A DNA stretch of 64,000 bases from Tetrapyrgos nigripes (GCA_013368315.1 JAACJM010000253.1:46565-110564), one strand, 5' to 3'; positions 11,447-23,028 are shown, numbered from the stretch's first letter. The notes: generated by a model from the sequence alone, not told the origin. A program made the numbers and translations.

Positions 11447-11670
11447 CTACAGACAAGTAGTGCATACTGAATCACCGCAAAAGCATTCGTTGCTTGCCGC
11501 CGGATCTGGAAATCAATATTCAAGTAGGTCAATCAGGAAAGCCGCCGAGTAAGTATCTACTTACCAGCAACCGGGGAAGCGTGAACTTGATAGCCCAGCA
11601 GAGACTGCATCCCCAAAGCAATACCGATGATGAAAGCTAGGGTGGAGGTCGATTGCTTGAAAAGTTGCAT
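11447..11670 (-). CDS. Small secreted cysteine-rich peptide
   Basis: A two-exon gene (11565-11670 and 11447-11505, intron 11506-11564 with gtaagt and tttccag) encodes 54 residues. The N-terminus MQLFKQSTSTLAFIIGIALG is a classic signal peptide with a hydrophobic core, followed by a likely cleavage region near VHASPVA. The mature C-terminal tail has four cysteines spaced C-x-C-x4-C-x2-C and ends TTCL. The predicted protein is identical in copy 2 (42273-42496). It lies divergently upstream of the NLR gene, about 1 kb away. It has no CAAX end, so it is not a typical mating pheromone precursor. Function unknown; it falls in the broad class of fungal small secreted proteins. The ORF is short, so transcript support would matter. 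Confidence 0.55.
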
Positions 11671-12440
11671 TTCGGTGTAATATGCAGGTAGCTAATGGAG
11701 AAAGTCATTTGCGGTCAGGGTAGAAGTGGATGCTCAGATGAAGGATAGTACTGAGTGGCTTACTGATTTCACTGAGTTGTGTGAGGTGTGAAGAGAATTG
11801 GGAGTCTTTACGATGTCAAGCCGGGTTTATACCCTTGTTCAGGGACCAGATTTCTATTTCTATTTCTGGATAGGTACCCGACAAGGAATTCATCGAACAC
11901 TAGGAACTTCAGCTTCCGCCGCTGCGGAAAGTACTTTGAGCGCAAGAGTCCCTGTATCCTATCACTCGCACTTGATTCCAAAATCAGGTGGAGGTAATTC
12001 GCTGCTACGAATGCTTTGCGGACTTTGATTGAAACCCACCTTATACATAGCTAAGGATGAAGCGGGCTCGATAGAGGGGGGAGAAACGGTCGAGCATTAG
12101 TCCTCGTTGTCGTGAAGTTATAAGAAAGTCTGCGATCAGTACTTAGATAACTTATAATTACAACTTACCTGCGACTTCCCGCCTTGCAAATTTCTTCTGA
12201 AACAAGCCTCTTTCTACTTTTTCTTAGGATCCGGGTTAGTTTTTACTCTTTTGCATCTTTCACGGGAACGATGCTCTGCCTTATTTTGGGAAATCTACAA
12301 AAATGTTGCGAACTGCCTGACGGTTGGCATCTGGAGACTGGAGTCGTGATACTCAAAGGAGCCTTGCTTTCAATACAAGTTCCATGAAGAACCTGCGCAA
12401 GAAACCAACAAACCTTATCATTCGCAATGTTAAAACAAGC
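11671..12440. other. Intergenic region between peptide gene and NLR
   Basis: No reading frame shared in a protein-like manner by both copies is evident. Copy 2 (42497-43263) is collinear with scattered substitutions and small indels. It probably contains the 5' regions of the divergent peptide and NLR genes. Confidence 0.4.
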
Positions 12441-12526
12441 TCACGTGCTAACGACACTTTCTGTTGCACGCTCTTGACATCTTTCATCTGCGGCCCCATC
12501 ACGTGCAAACGACACTTTTGTTGTGC
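12441..12526. promoter_or_regulatory. Repeated CACGTG-containing motif upstream of NLR (copy 1)
   Basis: A ~28-bp sequence starting tcacgtgc and containing aacgacactttctgttg or a close variant occurs at 12441 and again at 12499, 58 bp apart. Each contains the palindrome CACGTG, the core of bHLH (E-box/CBF1-type) sites. The pair is conserved in copy 2 (43264 and 43323). It lies between the divergent peptide and NLR genes; a regulatory role is inference. Confidence 0.35.
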
Positions 12527-12678
12527 ACTCCTGGATATCAGTTCAAAAATGCCGCCCAAAGAACGAACAGGATTCCAGAGGTTCAAGAAGAAAATTTTGA
12601 ACGTCGGAAAGAACCGAGGTTGGACCTGCGTTATAAAGTTGGAATGAGTACTTAACTTCTCACTAAGGAATTACAAAC

Positions 12679-15600
12679 ATGGAGACCCTAGAGCTTTCAA
12701 CTGCTCAGGAAGCCACCGTGGAGTCCACATCTTCCCAAAGTACTCCTCAGTATGTATCTCCTGACTGTTGCTGATGGCACAGAGTGATAAAATTGACATG
12801 ATTGAAGCAGCACTCAGAATGTGAATAGGAGGTTACCCGAGGATGTCAATGTGTATGAGCTTTTCTTTCAATTTACTGGACATGCAGCCAGCTGATAAGA
12901 AGAAATTTTCTATATATTACACTTGCTTATAACTCTAGTATGGGGTAAGTCTATACCAATGAATTCAGGGACATTCTGCAAGAGGCTGATATACAAAAGT
13001 AGTGATGTTACAGAGAGACATGGTTCTCAAAATGAGGACAACAATAGCAATGTACCAGCAGCAGGGCAACCTACCATTGGGTATGTCAATTTAAATCAAT
13101 TGTAACTTACAAGCCTTGACTGGAAAAACTCTGCAGCATATTTCAGGGTGCTCACCATCTTTCAATGAAAGATAATACAATCAATGTAGGGGCAGGCAAC
13201 CAGGACAACAGAGCATATCACTACTATGGGTTTCAGCAAGGTAAGATATGATTTTTGATTATGTGTATCATAAATGTTGAATATGTCTTATACAATACAG
13301 ATATTATCAACAAGTTGAATCCTTCTACAAGTGCACTTCATGAAGTTGGTCAAAGAGCAGAATGCATTGAAGGAACCAGAAAAGAAATATTGGATAATAT
13401 CATGAACTGGGCTGGAGATGGCTCATCAACCACCATGACAGGTTACTGGATGTGTGGCATGGCTGGGACTGGAAAAAGCACTATTGCCCAATCTGTGTGC
13501 TTGGGGCTTAAAAGAAAGGGATTGTTGGGTGGAGAATTCTTCTGCTCTCGACAAATTGAAGAATGCCATGATTATCACAAGATTATTCCAACCATTGCAT
13601 ATCAGCTGGCCAGCTGTAATGCTGAATATCAACAGGCACTTTGTGATGTTCTCAATGAGGATCTACAGCTAGCTTCTAAAGAGCCTCAGTACCAAGTCAC
13701 CAAGCTTTTGATTGATCCCTGGAAAAAAGTTATTAGCAGAGGAGAATCTCCATTCTTGGCATCAGTGATAGTTATTGATGCATTGGATGAATGCAGGGAT
13801 ATTTCCCTAGTACTGGAATTTATTGTCCCTGCAATCAAGAAGCAAGAGTTGCCAGGATTAAAATTCTTTCTGACTAGCCGCCCAGAACAACATATCAAAA
13901 AATATTTTGATCTTGATGTGATCCAACAAGAGAGATTGTATGTGCAGAAATTTTATTTGCACAATGTGGAAAAAAGCATTGTCAAGAAGGATATCTCCCT
14001 GTTTCTGGGGAAGGGTCTCATAGGACTTGGCATTTCCAAGGACAAGCTAGATATTTTAGTGGAGAGATCTGGTGCACTATTTATCTATGCTGCTACTCTT
14101 GTCAAATATCTGGCTGGTGGTGGTCACCGTGCCTCCTCTAGATTGGAAAAAGTTTTGAATGTCAAAGGCTCTCCAGATAAGATACAGACACAAATGTTGG
14201 ATGAGCTTTATACACAAATTCTTTCAGATTCACTTGATAAGCTTTCTCCTGAGGAGAAAGATCAAAGCATCAGGATCATACACACTGTAATAATGACAGG
14301 CACACCTGTATCATGCCAAATCATTGCAGACCTGCTAGACTATAAGGTGCAGGATGTTAAAGCAACAATATCAGAACTACAATCAGTGCTGTATACTAGT
14401 GGACCTGAGGAAGTGATTTATACCTTTCATGCATCATTTGCAGACTATATAACCTCGAAAGATAGGGCTGCAGATTTGCATTGCAATGCACCAGAACATC
14501 ACAGTGTACTTGCAAGAGGATGTTTTGATGAGATGGAGAGAAAGCTTCATTTCAATATATGCAATCTTCCCTCATCCTTTTTAAGTGATAGTGAAGTTGC
14601 TGGGCTTAAAGAAGCAATTACTCAGAAATTGGGGGAGCAGTTTGGTATTCATGCATTTTTTGGGGGTACCATCTGACAGAAGGGAAGAAACCTAACATAG
14701 GAATGGAGAAGTTTCTCCAAAAGAAGATATTATTCTGGATTGAAGCAATGAATCTTATGGGAAAGATGTCTGAGTGCATTAGGACACTGGACTTGGTGTT
14801 GAAAGTAAGCTTTTGGAATTATTTTGATAGAACACTGACTTACGCTGAAATCACAGAGAGGCCAATTTCAGGAAATAGAACAGAGACAGCACATACTGCA
14901 ATGCCGAGACATGGCAAATGTGTTTGCATTGAGTGTTGTCAAGGAAATGACTCCACATCTATATTTAAGTATACTTCCATTCTACCCAGCTATCAGTAAG
15001 AGTTTTGGGAAACAAGTCAAAGTCAACACTGAAATAAAATATAGTCAAAGTGTGGGGTTTTGGGATACAGGTTCAAGAGTTAACAGTATCAGTGTATCTC
15101 CTGATGGAACCAGGATTGTATCTGGGTCAGACGATGGAACAGTGAGGATTTGGGATGCACAAACTGGGACTGCCATTGGAGAGCCACTCGAGGGACATGA
15201 AGACTGGGTCCAATCAGTGGCTTTCTCTCCTGATGGAGCCAGGATTGTGTCTGGGTCACGTGACGAGACAGTGAGGATCTGGGATGCACAAACTGGGACT
15301 GCCATTGGAGAGCCACTCCAGGGACATGAAGACTGGGTCCAATCAGTGGCTTTCTCTCCTGATGGAGCCAGGATTGTGTCTGGGTCAGATGACAGAACAG
15401 TGAGGATCTGGGATGCACAAACTGGGACTGCCATTGGAGAGCCACTCCAGGGACATAAACACTGGGTCCAATCAGTGGCTTTCTCTCCTGATGGAGCCAG
15501 GATTGTGTCTGGGTCATGCGACAGAACAGTGAGGATCTGGGATGCACAAACTGGGACTGCCATTGGAGAAGACTGGGTCCAATCAGTGGCTTTCTCTCCT

Positions 15601-18447
15601 GATGGAGCCAGGATTGTGTCTGGGTCAGATGACAGAACAGTGAGGATCTGGGATGCACAAACTGGGACTGCCATTGGAGAGCCACTCCAGGGACATGAAG
15701 ACTGGGTCCGATCAGTGGCTTTCTCTCCTGATGGAGCCAGGATTGTGTCTGGGTCAGCTGACAGAACAGTGAGGATCTGGGATGCACAAACTGGGACTGC
15801 CATTGGAGAGCCACTCCAGGGACATGAAGACTGGGTCCAATCAGTGGCTTTCTCTCCTGATGGAGCCAGGATTGTGTCTGGGTCAGCTGACAGAACAGTG
15901 AGGATCTGGGATGCACAAACTGGGACTGCCATTGGAGAGCCACTCCAGGGACATGAAGACTTCTCTCCTGATGGAGCCAGGATTGTGTCTGGGTCAGATG
16001 ACAGAACAGTGAGGATCTGGGATGCACAAACTGGGACTGCCATTGGAGAGCCACTCCAGGGACATGAACACTGGGTCCGATCAGTGACTTTCTCTCCTGA
16101 TGGAGCCAGGATTGTGTCTGGGTCAGATGACAGAACAGTGAGGATCTGGGATGCACAAACTGGGACTGCCATTGGAGAGCCACTCCAGGGACATGAAGAC
16201 TGGGTCCAATCAGTGGCTTTCTCTCCTGATGGAGCCAGGATTGTGTCTGGGTCACGTGACAGAACAGTGAGGATCTGGGATGCACAAACTGGGACTGCCA
16301 TTGGAGAGCCACTCCAGGGACATGAACACTGGGTCCAATCAGTGGCTTTCTCTCCTGATGGAGCCAGGATTGTGTCTGGGTCAGGTGACAGCACAGTGAG
16401 GATCTGGGATGCACAAACTGGGACTGCCATTGGAGAGCCACTCCAGGGACATGAACACTGGGTCCAATCAGTGGCTTTCTCTCCTGATGGAGCCAGGATT
16501 GTGTCTGGGTCACGTGACTATACAGTGAGGATCTGGGATGCACAAACTGGGACTGCCATTGGAGAGCCACTCCAGGGACATAAACACCTGGTCCGATCAG
16601 TGGCTTTCTCTCCTGATGGAGCCAGGATTGTGTCTGGGTCATCTGACAGAACAGTGAGGATCTGGGATGCACAAACTGGGACTACCATTGGAGAGCCACT
16701 CCAGGGACATGAGGACTCGGTCCAATCAGTGGCTTTCTCTCCTGATGGAGCCAGGATTGTGTCTGGGTCAGCTGACGGAACAGTGAGGATCTGGGATGCA
16801 CAAACTGGGACTGCCATTGGAGAGCCACTCCAGGGACATGAAGACTGGGTCCAATCAGTGGCTTTCTCTCCTGATGGAGCCAGGATTGTGTCTGGGTCAG
16901 ATGACAGAACAGTGAGGATCTGGGATGCACAAACTGGGACTGCCATTGGAGAGCCACTCCAGGGACATGAAGACTGGGTCCGATCAGTGGCTTTCTCTCC
17001 TGATGGAGCCAGGATTGTGTCTGGGTCAGCTGACAGAACAGTGAGGATCTGGGATGCACAAACTGGGACTGCCATTGGAGAAGACTGGGTCCAATCAGTG
17101 GCTTTCTCTCCTGATGGAGCCAGGATTGTGTCTGGGTCAGATGACACAACAGTGAGGATCTGGGATGCACAAACTGGGACTGCCATTGGAGAGCCACTCC
17201 AGGGACATGAAGACTGGGTCCGATCAGTGACTTTCTCTCCTGATGGAGCCAGGATTGTGTCTGGGTCAGATGACAGAACAGTGAGGATCTGGGATGCACA
17301 AACTGGGACTGCCATTGGAGAGCCACTCCAGGGACATGAAGACTGGGTCCGATCAGTGGCTTTCTCTCCTGATGGAGCCAGGATTGTGTCTGGGTCAGAT
17401 GACAGAACAGTGAGGATCTGGGATGCACAAACTGGGACTGCCATTGGAGAGCCACTCCAGGGACATGAAGACTGGGTCCGATCAGTGGCTTTCTCTCCTG
17501 ATGGAGCCAGGATTGTGTCTGGGTCAGATGACAGAACAGTGAGGATCTGGGATGCACAAACTGGGACTGCCATTGGAGAGCCACTCCAGGGACATAAACA
17601 CTGGGTCCAATCAGTGGCTTTCTCTCCTGATGGAGCCAGGATTGTGTCTGGGTCATGCGACAGAACAGTGAGGATCTGGGATGCACAAACTGGGACTGCC
17701 ATTGGAGAGCCACTCCAGGGACATGAACACTCAGTCCAATCAGTGGCTTTCTCTCCTGATGGAGCCAGGATTGTGTCTGGGTCACGTGACAGAACAGTGA
17801 GGATCTGGGATGCACAAACTGGGACTGCCATTGGAGAGCCACTCCAGGGACATGAACACTGGGTCCAATCAGTGGCATTTTCTCCTGATGGAGCCAGGAT
17901 TGTGTCTGGGTCAGATGACAGAACAGTGAGGATCTGGGATGCACAAACTGGGACTGTCATTGGAGAGCCACTCCAGGGATATCAATACTGGGTCCAATCA
18001 GTGGCTTTCTCTCCTGATGGAGCCAGGATTGTGTCTGGGTCAGATGATAGAACAGGAGAGCCACTCCAAGGACATCAAAACTTTGTCCAATCAGTGGCTT
18101 TCTCCTCTAGTGGAGCCCAGATTTTATCTGGGTCAAGTGACAGAGCAGTAACAAATCCTAGCACTGGTCATACCTTATCTTGCAAATGTGAGTGAGTATT
18201 CTTATCTCTCAGGAGATCTAATCAAGTTCTATTTTTCTTTCTAGACAATAACTGGACTATTGATAAAGATGGATGGATCCAATTTCCTGGCATTCATTGT
18301 GGTATCATTTGGATTCAACCCCAATACTGTCCCACACTTTGTACACCTCAGAACCCTGTAATAATCTCCAGGAAAGGCTGCACTAAGCTTTCCTTTGATG
18401 AGGTAGTGTATGGAAAGGACTGGGCTCAATGCTTCACAGATAAATGA
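12679..18447 (+). pseudogene. NACHT-WD40 NOD-like receptor, copy 1 (frameshifted)
   Basis: This is a fungal NLR of the type linked to non-self recognition and programmed cell death. The proposed start (METLEL) is at 12679, with several short N-terminal exons whose exact borders are uncertain. The last of these contains INVGAGNQDN. The NACHT domain lies in the exon from about 13301, with Walker A GMAGTGKST, Walker B VIVIDALDECRD and TSRPEQHI. A linker follows, then an intron at 14805-14856, then about 23 full WD40 units to 18046, two degenerate units, an intron at 18188-18244 and a final exon ending at 18447 with DGWIQFPG and a terminal GKDWAQCF block typical of mushroom NLRs. A G run at 14631-14635 is one base shorter than in copy 2, which truncates the frame after NACHT. 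Either the gene is dead or it yields a NACHT-only product. A separate WD40 start at the ATG at 14911 is possible. Confidence 0.85.
15091..18160 (+). repeat. WD40-encoding array, 129-bp unit, ~23 full units
   Basis: The unit encodes 43 residues with FSPDGARIVSGS, TVRIWDAQTG and GEPLQGH. From 15091 to 18004 there are 23 units, three of them 18 bp shorter: units 4 and 16 lack the PLQGH-coding part and unit 7 lacks WVQSVA. Then come one truncated and one degenerate unit. DNA between units is almost identical except at codons after GS, around the D-x-T, and in the four residues after GH. Frame is maintained throughout. Long antisense frames across the array are by-products of the 129-bp periodicity. 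Confidence 0.97.
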
Positions 18448-18636
18448 TTTCAATTTCACTTGTTGAATTTGTATATAGGACGTGAAATATATGGTTTCCA
18501 ACAAACTGTCTTCCTCTCAAGATGAACAGCCTTGATTAATCAATTACCTATTTACTGACACAGGAAAATGAAGATCAATTTGCTTTAACCTGTTCATTCA
18601 CCAGCCAACTACCCTAAGATCTTCCTCAGTTATTTG

Positions 18637-19038
18637 ATGATCATGAATCATGGTGTGATACACACACATATACCTGAACTCCCTATTCAATCACATTGGC
18701 TTGAATTCAATAGGTACAGGTACTACAATACTAATCAACTTGGACTCAGATTTAGTGATGATGGCTTTGCCAACAACAAACGGAGTAATTCTCCTCTTTG
18801 AGGTGACTGGAGAGACTATACATTTCTACCCACACCATCCCAGAGCAAGGATTATAGTGGAAGCTCACCAACAATTAGTGAACAGGGTCCTGACTTGGCT
18901 TTTGACATTGCTAGCACTGATGAGGACCAGTCAGAATACAAAGAAGTGGGGGTAAAATTTGACAACAAGAATATACTTGACAGTGGAGCACCTTGTATGC
19001 ATAGGAGAACAGAGAGGTCTCTATGCAGAGAGCATTGA
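18637..19038 (+). pseudogene. Small hypothetical gene, copy 1 (nonsense codon)
   Basis: The frame corresponds to the 131-aa ORF of copy 2 at 47060-47455. A TGG (Trp) codon there is TGA at 18799-18801 here. This copy also carries a 6-bp in-frame insertion (ggtaca repeat near 18718). Shared features include LGLRFSDDGFANN and an acidic C-terminal stretch STDEDQSEYKEVGVKF. No domain is recognised. It starts about 190 bp after the NLR stop. Confidence 0.45.
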
Positions 19039-20149
19039 ATAGAATTACTAGTAGAACCAAACTAGAACTTTACACACTTTCATGAGTATGCACTAGTCAC
19101 AAAAATCATTGCCATACCTTCATATTTCATCAGCAAGTCATGATTTCTGCATATACCTACTTTAATATCTTATCAAGTGATAGATAACTCCTGGAGAGCT
19201 TACTGATAGACCTTTTTGTTGCTAGAGCATCACTGAAAGTGGCCTACAACTGAGAAGAGGTGTGCGCTTGCACATTTGGAAGTGAACATCGCTGTTCTGA
19301 TCATTGGAGATAAGAATGATGGCATGTTTCATATCCCTGGACAGCTTACACTATTCTCAGATTTGGGATGACAGACCTTACACTAACACTATTCTGGTCA
19401 TTCCTCAGTCACAGCAGCTGCATGACAAAGGGAGTTGGTGCTAGTTATAGTTGTGGGACTAGGTAAAAGCAATGGAACAATGTAATGACATTCCCACCCA
19501 GAGCTACCCCTCAAAATTCACTTCTCAGAGGGACATGTACATCAAGCCTGCTGCCTAGATGAGTTGAGTTTACTACTCGATATTGTACATGTTGATTCAA
19601 CAGTCAGTTTGTTTAAGTGGAAGCAGTGGTTCATAAGTCAGCCCATCTTAAGTTTTCTCTTGATGATAACCCACATGTGTGCATGCATGCACCCAATCTA
19701 CTAGTGGAGGGTTGACTTGAGCACCGCATGGAGTTAGGAGCTGGCTTCAGTACTAATGGGCTCTGAGTGTGGGACCTAGGTGTGATGGCTGAGTCGTAAG
19801 TTCAGTCTGTGTACTGGGCAGCCTGAGCCTAAGTGCAAAGTTATGGCATTTGGACTTTGAATCATAATCAGGATGAAGACCAGTCCCAGAAATGGAAACA
19901 GAAACAAAATCAGGATCATCTACAGCAGAATCAGAGAGTGAGTACATTAATTACTATAGTGATGTGATGCCACATGCAGAGGTCAAAGCTAAAGGCTTGC
20001 AATGTTCCAGACCTTGAGCTTGATCTGATCATGAGTATTAGTAGTTGTCACTCTTGATGTTAATAAAGAAGACCCAGGCTGAGGACAAGGTACCTGGTTC
20101 CCTGACATTGACTCAGAGACACAAGCTACCAAGAGGTGTGCAGATAGTT
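19039..20149. other. Non-coding stretch, nothing firm
   Basis: No reading frame of protein-like quality on either strand. Copy 1 has about 25 bp near 19441-19475 that copy 2 lacks. From about 19796 onward the two copies become identical. Confidence 0.5.
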
Positions 20150-20635
20150 ATGGCCAGACTGGATGTTCCTTTTGGATTTTAAGGTCAGCCAGACCTCTCC
20201 CCCTCCCCTCCTCCTTCCTAAAAAGGAAGGAGATAAGATAAAATTTCACTTACAAATCATCAAATCAAGTCACTTTTCCTTCCAGAACACCTTATAGACC
20301 CTCTACTGACCTAAATACATAACAAAAGGAGTGTTAAATGCTAATGTGGGATCCATTTTCTTGAGGTAGCAAATATTTTTCAAAGAAAAGTTCATAATGT
20401 CAGACCACTAATGACATCACTATCATGAGAACTACATACCATTTCAGTGCATATCAGGCATGTCTTCTACCTGTTTTTACCCTCCAAGTGTATTTCTGAT
20501 ACTTTGAAGCAGAGATGACTCCAGGAAATTGGTCTATACACTCTGTAGGGCATGATGTACTTTTGGGTCATAAGCCCTCTCCAGACCCCCTCCCCCCCCC
20601 CACAAGGTCCAGTCTCAGGTAGACCAGTTGCACAC
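20150..20635. repeat. Dispersed ~490-bp repeat, member 1
   Basis: It begins with gttccttttgg followed by a C-rich run and ends with the related ttgggtcataag, a second C-rich run and aggtccagtctcaggtag. A diverged relative lies at 26890-27385 and an identical one at 48530-49015. The two ends resemble each other as direct repeats of about 60 bp. It may be a short LTR-like or SINE-like non-autonomous element; no coding capacity is seen. Confidence 0.6.
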
Positions 20636-20874
20636 CTCTTGCAAGCTACAATGACAGCCAGGCTCAGACTGAGGCTAGCAGCATCAAATATGTATGGGAC
20701 GCCTAGGAGTCAACCATAGTCCATTAGCAGAAAAGGAGATTGAGAGATGAGCAAGGCACATGTAGATACATACCCATAGTCCCCCATGGACATAGGACCC
20801 TCTGCGCAAGAACACTGGTTGTGCATCGCAAGTATGTGGGTTCACTGATGTCCTGTATGTAGAGTGGAGTCGTT

Positions 20875-21585
20875 ATGCCTGCAACTCAAAATACAGGAGG
20901 CATAAAGGCAGCAGCATTAAGCAGAAACAGTCCATGGACCAGTCTCACCATTTCTTTTTTGTACAAACAAATAATGTCTTTGCTTTCAAGCTTTCTCTTG
21001 GGAACTGACTACATCTTCTCAAGCCATCTTGGGCTACCCTCCAACTCATTTCACTACCTGCCTAACTTTGTTTATAACATCCCTGGGTCAACATCTACCT
21101 CTCTGGACATCCATGCAGAGTCATTTCCTTTGCCTCTTCCACATATTCTCCTCTTGCTCCTTTCTCTGCTTGCAAGGTTAACAGTGCATAGTGTGTCTTC
21201 AGGACATACTCCTCCTATGTTGTCTCCACTTTCTGGGCTCCTATTGTTTTGGTTGGGAGGGCCTGGGATGGTTATTGGTGAGTAGGTGTCTTTTACTCAA
21301 TTTTGTCAGTTTTTGAACACAAAGAATTTTCTTTTCTTTTTCTTTTTCTTCTTTGGTGTTTTACCAGTCTTCTACAAAATCTACGTCAAGTACTTGAAAG
21401 CAGTAAGAGCAATGGAACATGTTTTGTTGGCATTTGTCAGATGGCAGGATAGTGCTGGGTATGTCTTGGTCTATGTTGTTTCTATGTTTTGCATGTACTA
21501 ACACACACTTGCTATCTCTTCCTTCCCACCCTCACCTCTCCACAGTCTCACCCAAACCCAACCCAACTCCAGCTCCATAGGCTGA
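20875..21585 (+). CDS. Hypothetical small membrane or secreted protein, copy 1
   Basis: A three-exon model is possible: 20875-21277, 21368-21458 and 21546-21585. The introns start gtgagt and gtatgt and end ttaccag and cacag, and the second has a good ctaac branch site. The product of about 177 residues has hydrophobic stretches such as LLLLLSLLARL and LLFWLGG and a basic segment KIYVKYLKAVRAMEH. I know no family. The DNA is identical in copy 2, but this lies in a tract where everything is identical, so that is not evidence of coding selection. Confidence 0.3.
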
Positions 21586-22332
21586 AATGCTCAAAAACAC
21601 TTGCACAGCCATGAGCACAACTCTAGGTGTTCCAACTCATTTAAAGGGATGGATTAAAGGATACCCTGGGATGTTGAGTGGTTACTCTGCTGCAACGCCT
21701 TCCAGCTCCAACTTTACTGTGCTTGGGCCTCCTTTGTTGTACCTGTACCATGCCAAACTGCACCAGTTCTACCTCTGGACAAGCAACTGTCATGTCCAAG
21801 ATCTCCAGTCTTCTTACTGCCTCCCACTCCAACTCCAACTTGGGCTCAATTGCAGGTGGGAGGAGACATAAGCCTTGAATGGGAGCAAGGACAGTTTGGA
21901 TTATTTCAGTGAGGAGGAATGTAAGACAGTATGAAAGTGATTTGGTTAGGGCAGGTACAAGTGGGGGGAGGATTTCCATGGCCGAAATGGGCTCCATATG
22001 GGGGGCATTTGAGTACCGATTTGAACCTTGGTCCGAGTACTTCATCAATGGGCATGACAGGGTCTGGGTCTGGGGGCAGTTATGAGACAGGTGAGGGTGG
22101 AGGTGGGCAAAGAGGGACACATGATTTAATGGAGCTGAAAGAGTGGGAACAAATTGTCCTGGGTTACTGAAGGGGTATGTATTGAAAACAGAGAGAGAGA
22201 GTTATGGGAGTTATATGGGCATGACAAAGCCTGTGAGTGAGTGTGGTTTTGAGTTGCATTGGTGGTTTTGTTTTTTTGTTTTCCCTGGTCCATTTCCCTA
22301 TTTCCTTTCCTTTCCTTCTGAGTCTGTGCTTG
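21586..22332. other. Non-coding or undetermined stretch
   Basis: Several overlapping frames exist on both strands (for example 21641-22120 minus), none with recognisable domains or codon bias. Sequence is identical to copy 2 up to a T-run length difference near 22270. Confidence 0.4.
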
Positions 22333-22337
22333 GCTGA

Positions 22338-23028
22338 TGTCAAGAACAGGTTCAGATAGGACTGGATGCCTCTCATGCCACCACACAGGAGCCAAAGACG
22401 AAGTAACAGAGCAAATAGAATAGATAAGAGTGAGTAGCCACAGATGGGCCCAAGTCTACATAGTACTGAGACAAGGCTGAGCAGTATGGATCATAGGGAG
22501 CACAATTGGACAGACTAGAGACCTATCTTGATGTCAAGAACAGGTTCAGATAGGACTGGATGCCTCTCAGGCCACCACACAGGAGCCAAAGACGAATTAA
22601 AAGAGCAAATAGAATAGATAAGAGTGAGTAGCCACAGATGGGCCCAAGTCTACATAGTACTGAGACAAGGCTGAGCAGTATGGACCATATGGAGCACAAG
22701 TGGACAGACTAGAGACCTATCTACAATGCCCTGAAGTATATATGATCAAAGGAATGAAGAGACAAAGTCTAGATCAATAGGTACTGATGGAAAGGAAGAA
22801 CTATGGAGAAATACAGGAACAATGGAAGAATCAAGGAGAAACAAGTTAGAACTATGGGGAAACAAGGAAGAACTATAGAAGTGACAGGAACAAAGGAAGT
22901 GAAGCAAAGAAGAAGGAAAAGAAAGAGAAACAAGATCTGGATATGCCAAAGTACTGGAAAGAAGACTAGAAGCAAAAGAATGAAGGAAAACAGGGTTTGG
23001 AGATGAAGGCATGAAGAGATTCATGACA
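22338..23028. mobile_element. Solo LTR (Ty3-type) with 5-bp target duplication, copy 1
   Basis: The sequence starts TGTCAAGAACAGG and ends ATTCATGACA. It is flanked on both sides by GCTGA (22333-22337 and 23029-23033), a perfect 5-bp target-site duplication. Its ends and layout resemble the Ty3 LTRs at 55337-55855. No internal retrotransposon sequence is attached, so it is a solo LTR left by LTR-LTR recombination. In this copy its first 194 bp are tandemly duplicated (22338-22531 and 22532-22725). Confidence 0.85.

Noticed and set aside
15045..17960. Long minus-strand ORFs (420-527 residues) across the WD40 array
   Set aside because: They are by-products of a 129-bp repeat whose length is divisible by three; the plus-strand frame matches WD40 perfectly.
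15091..18160. Regular repeats as a CRISPR-like array
   Set aside because: No alternating repeat/spacer structure; units are coding WD40 repeats in a eukaryotic gene.
21641..22120. 159-residue minus-strand ORF
   Set aside because: No domain or splice logic, and its identity between copies reflects the identical tract rather than selection.
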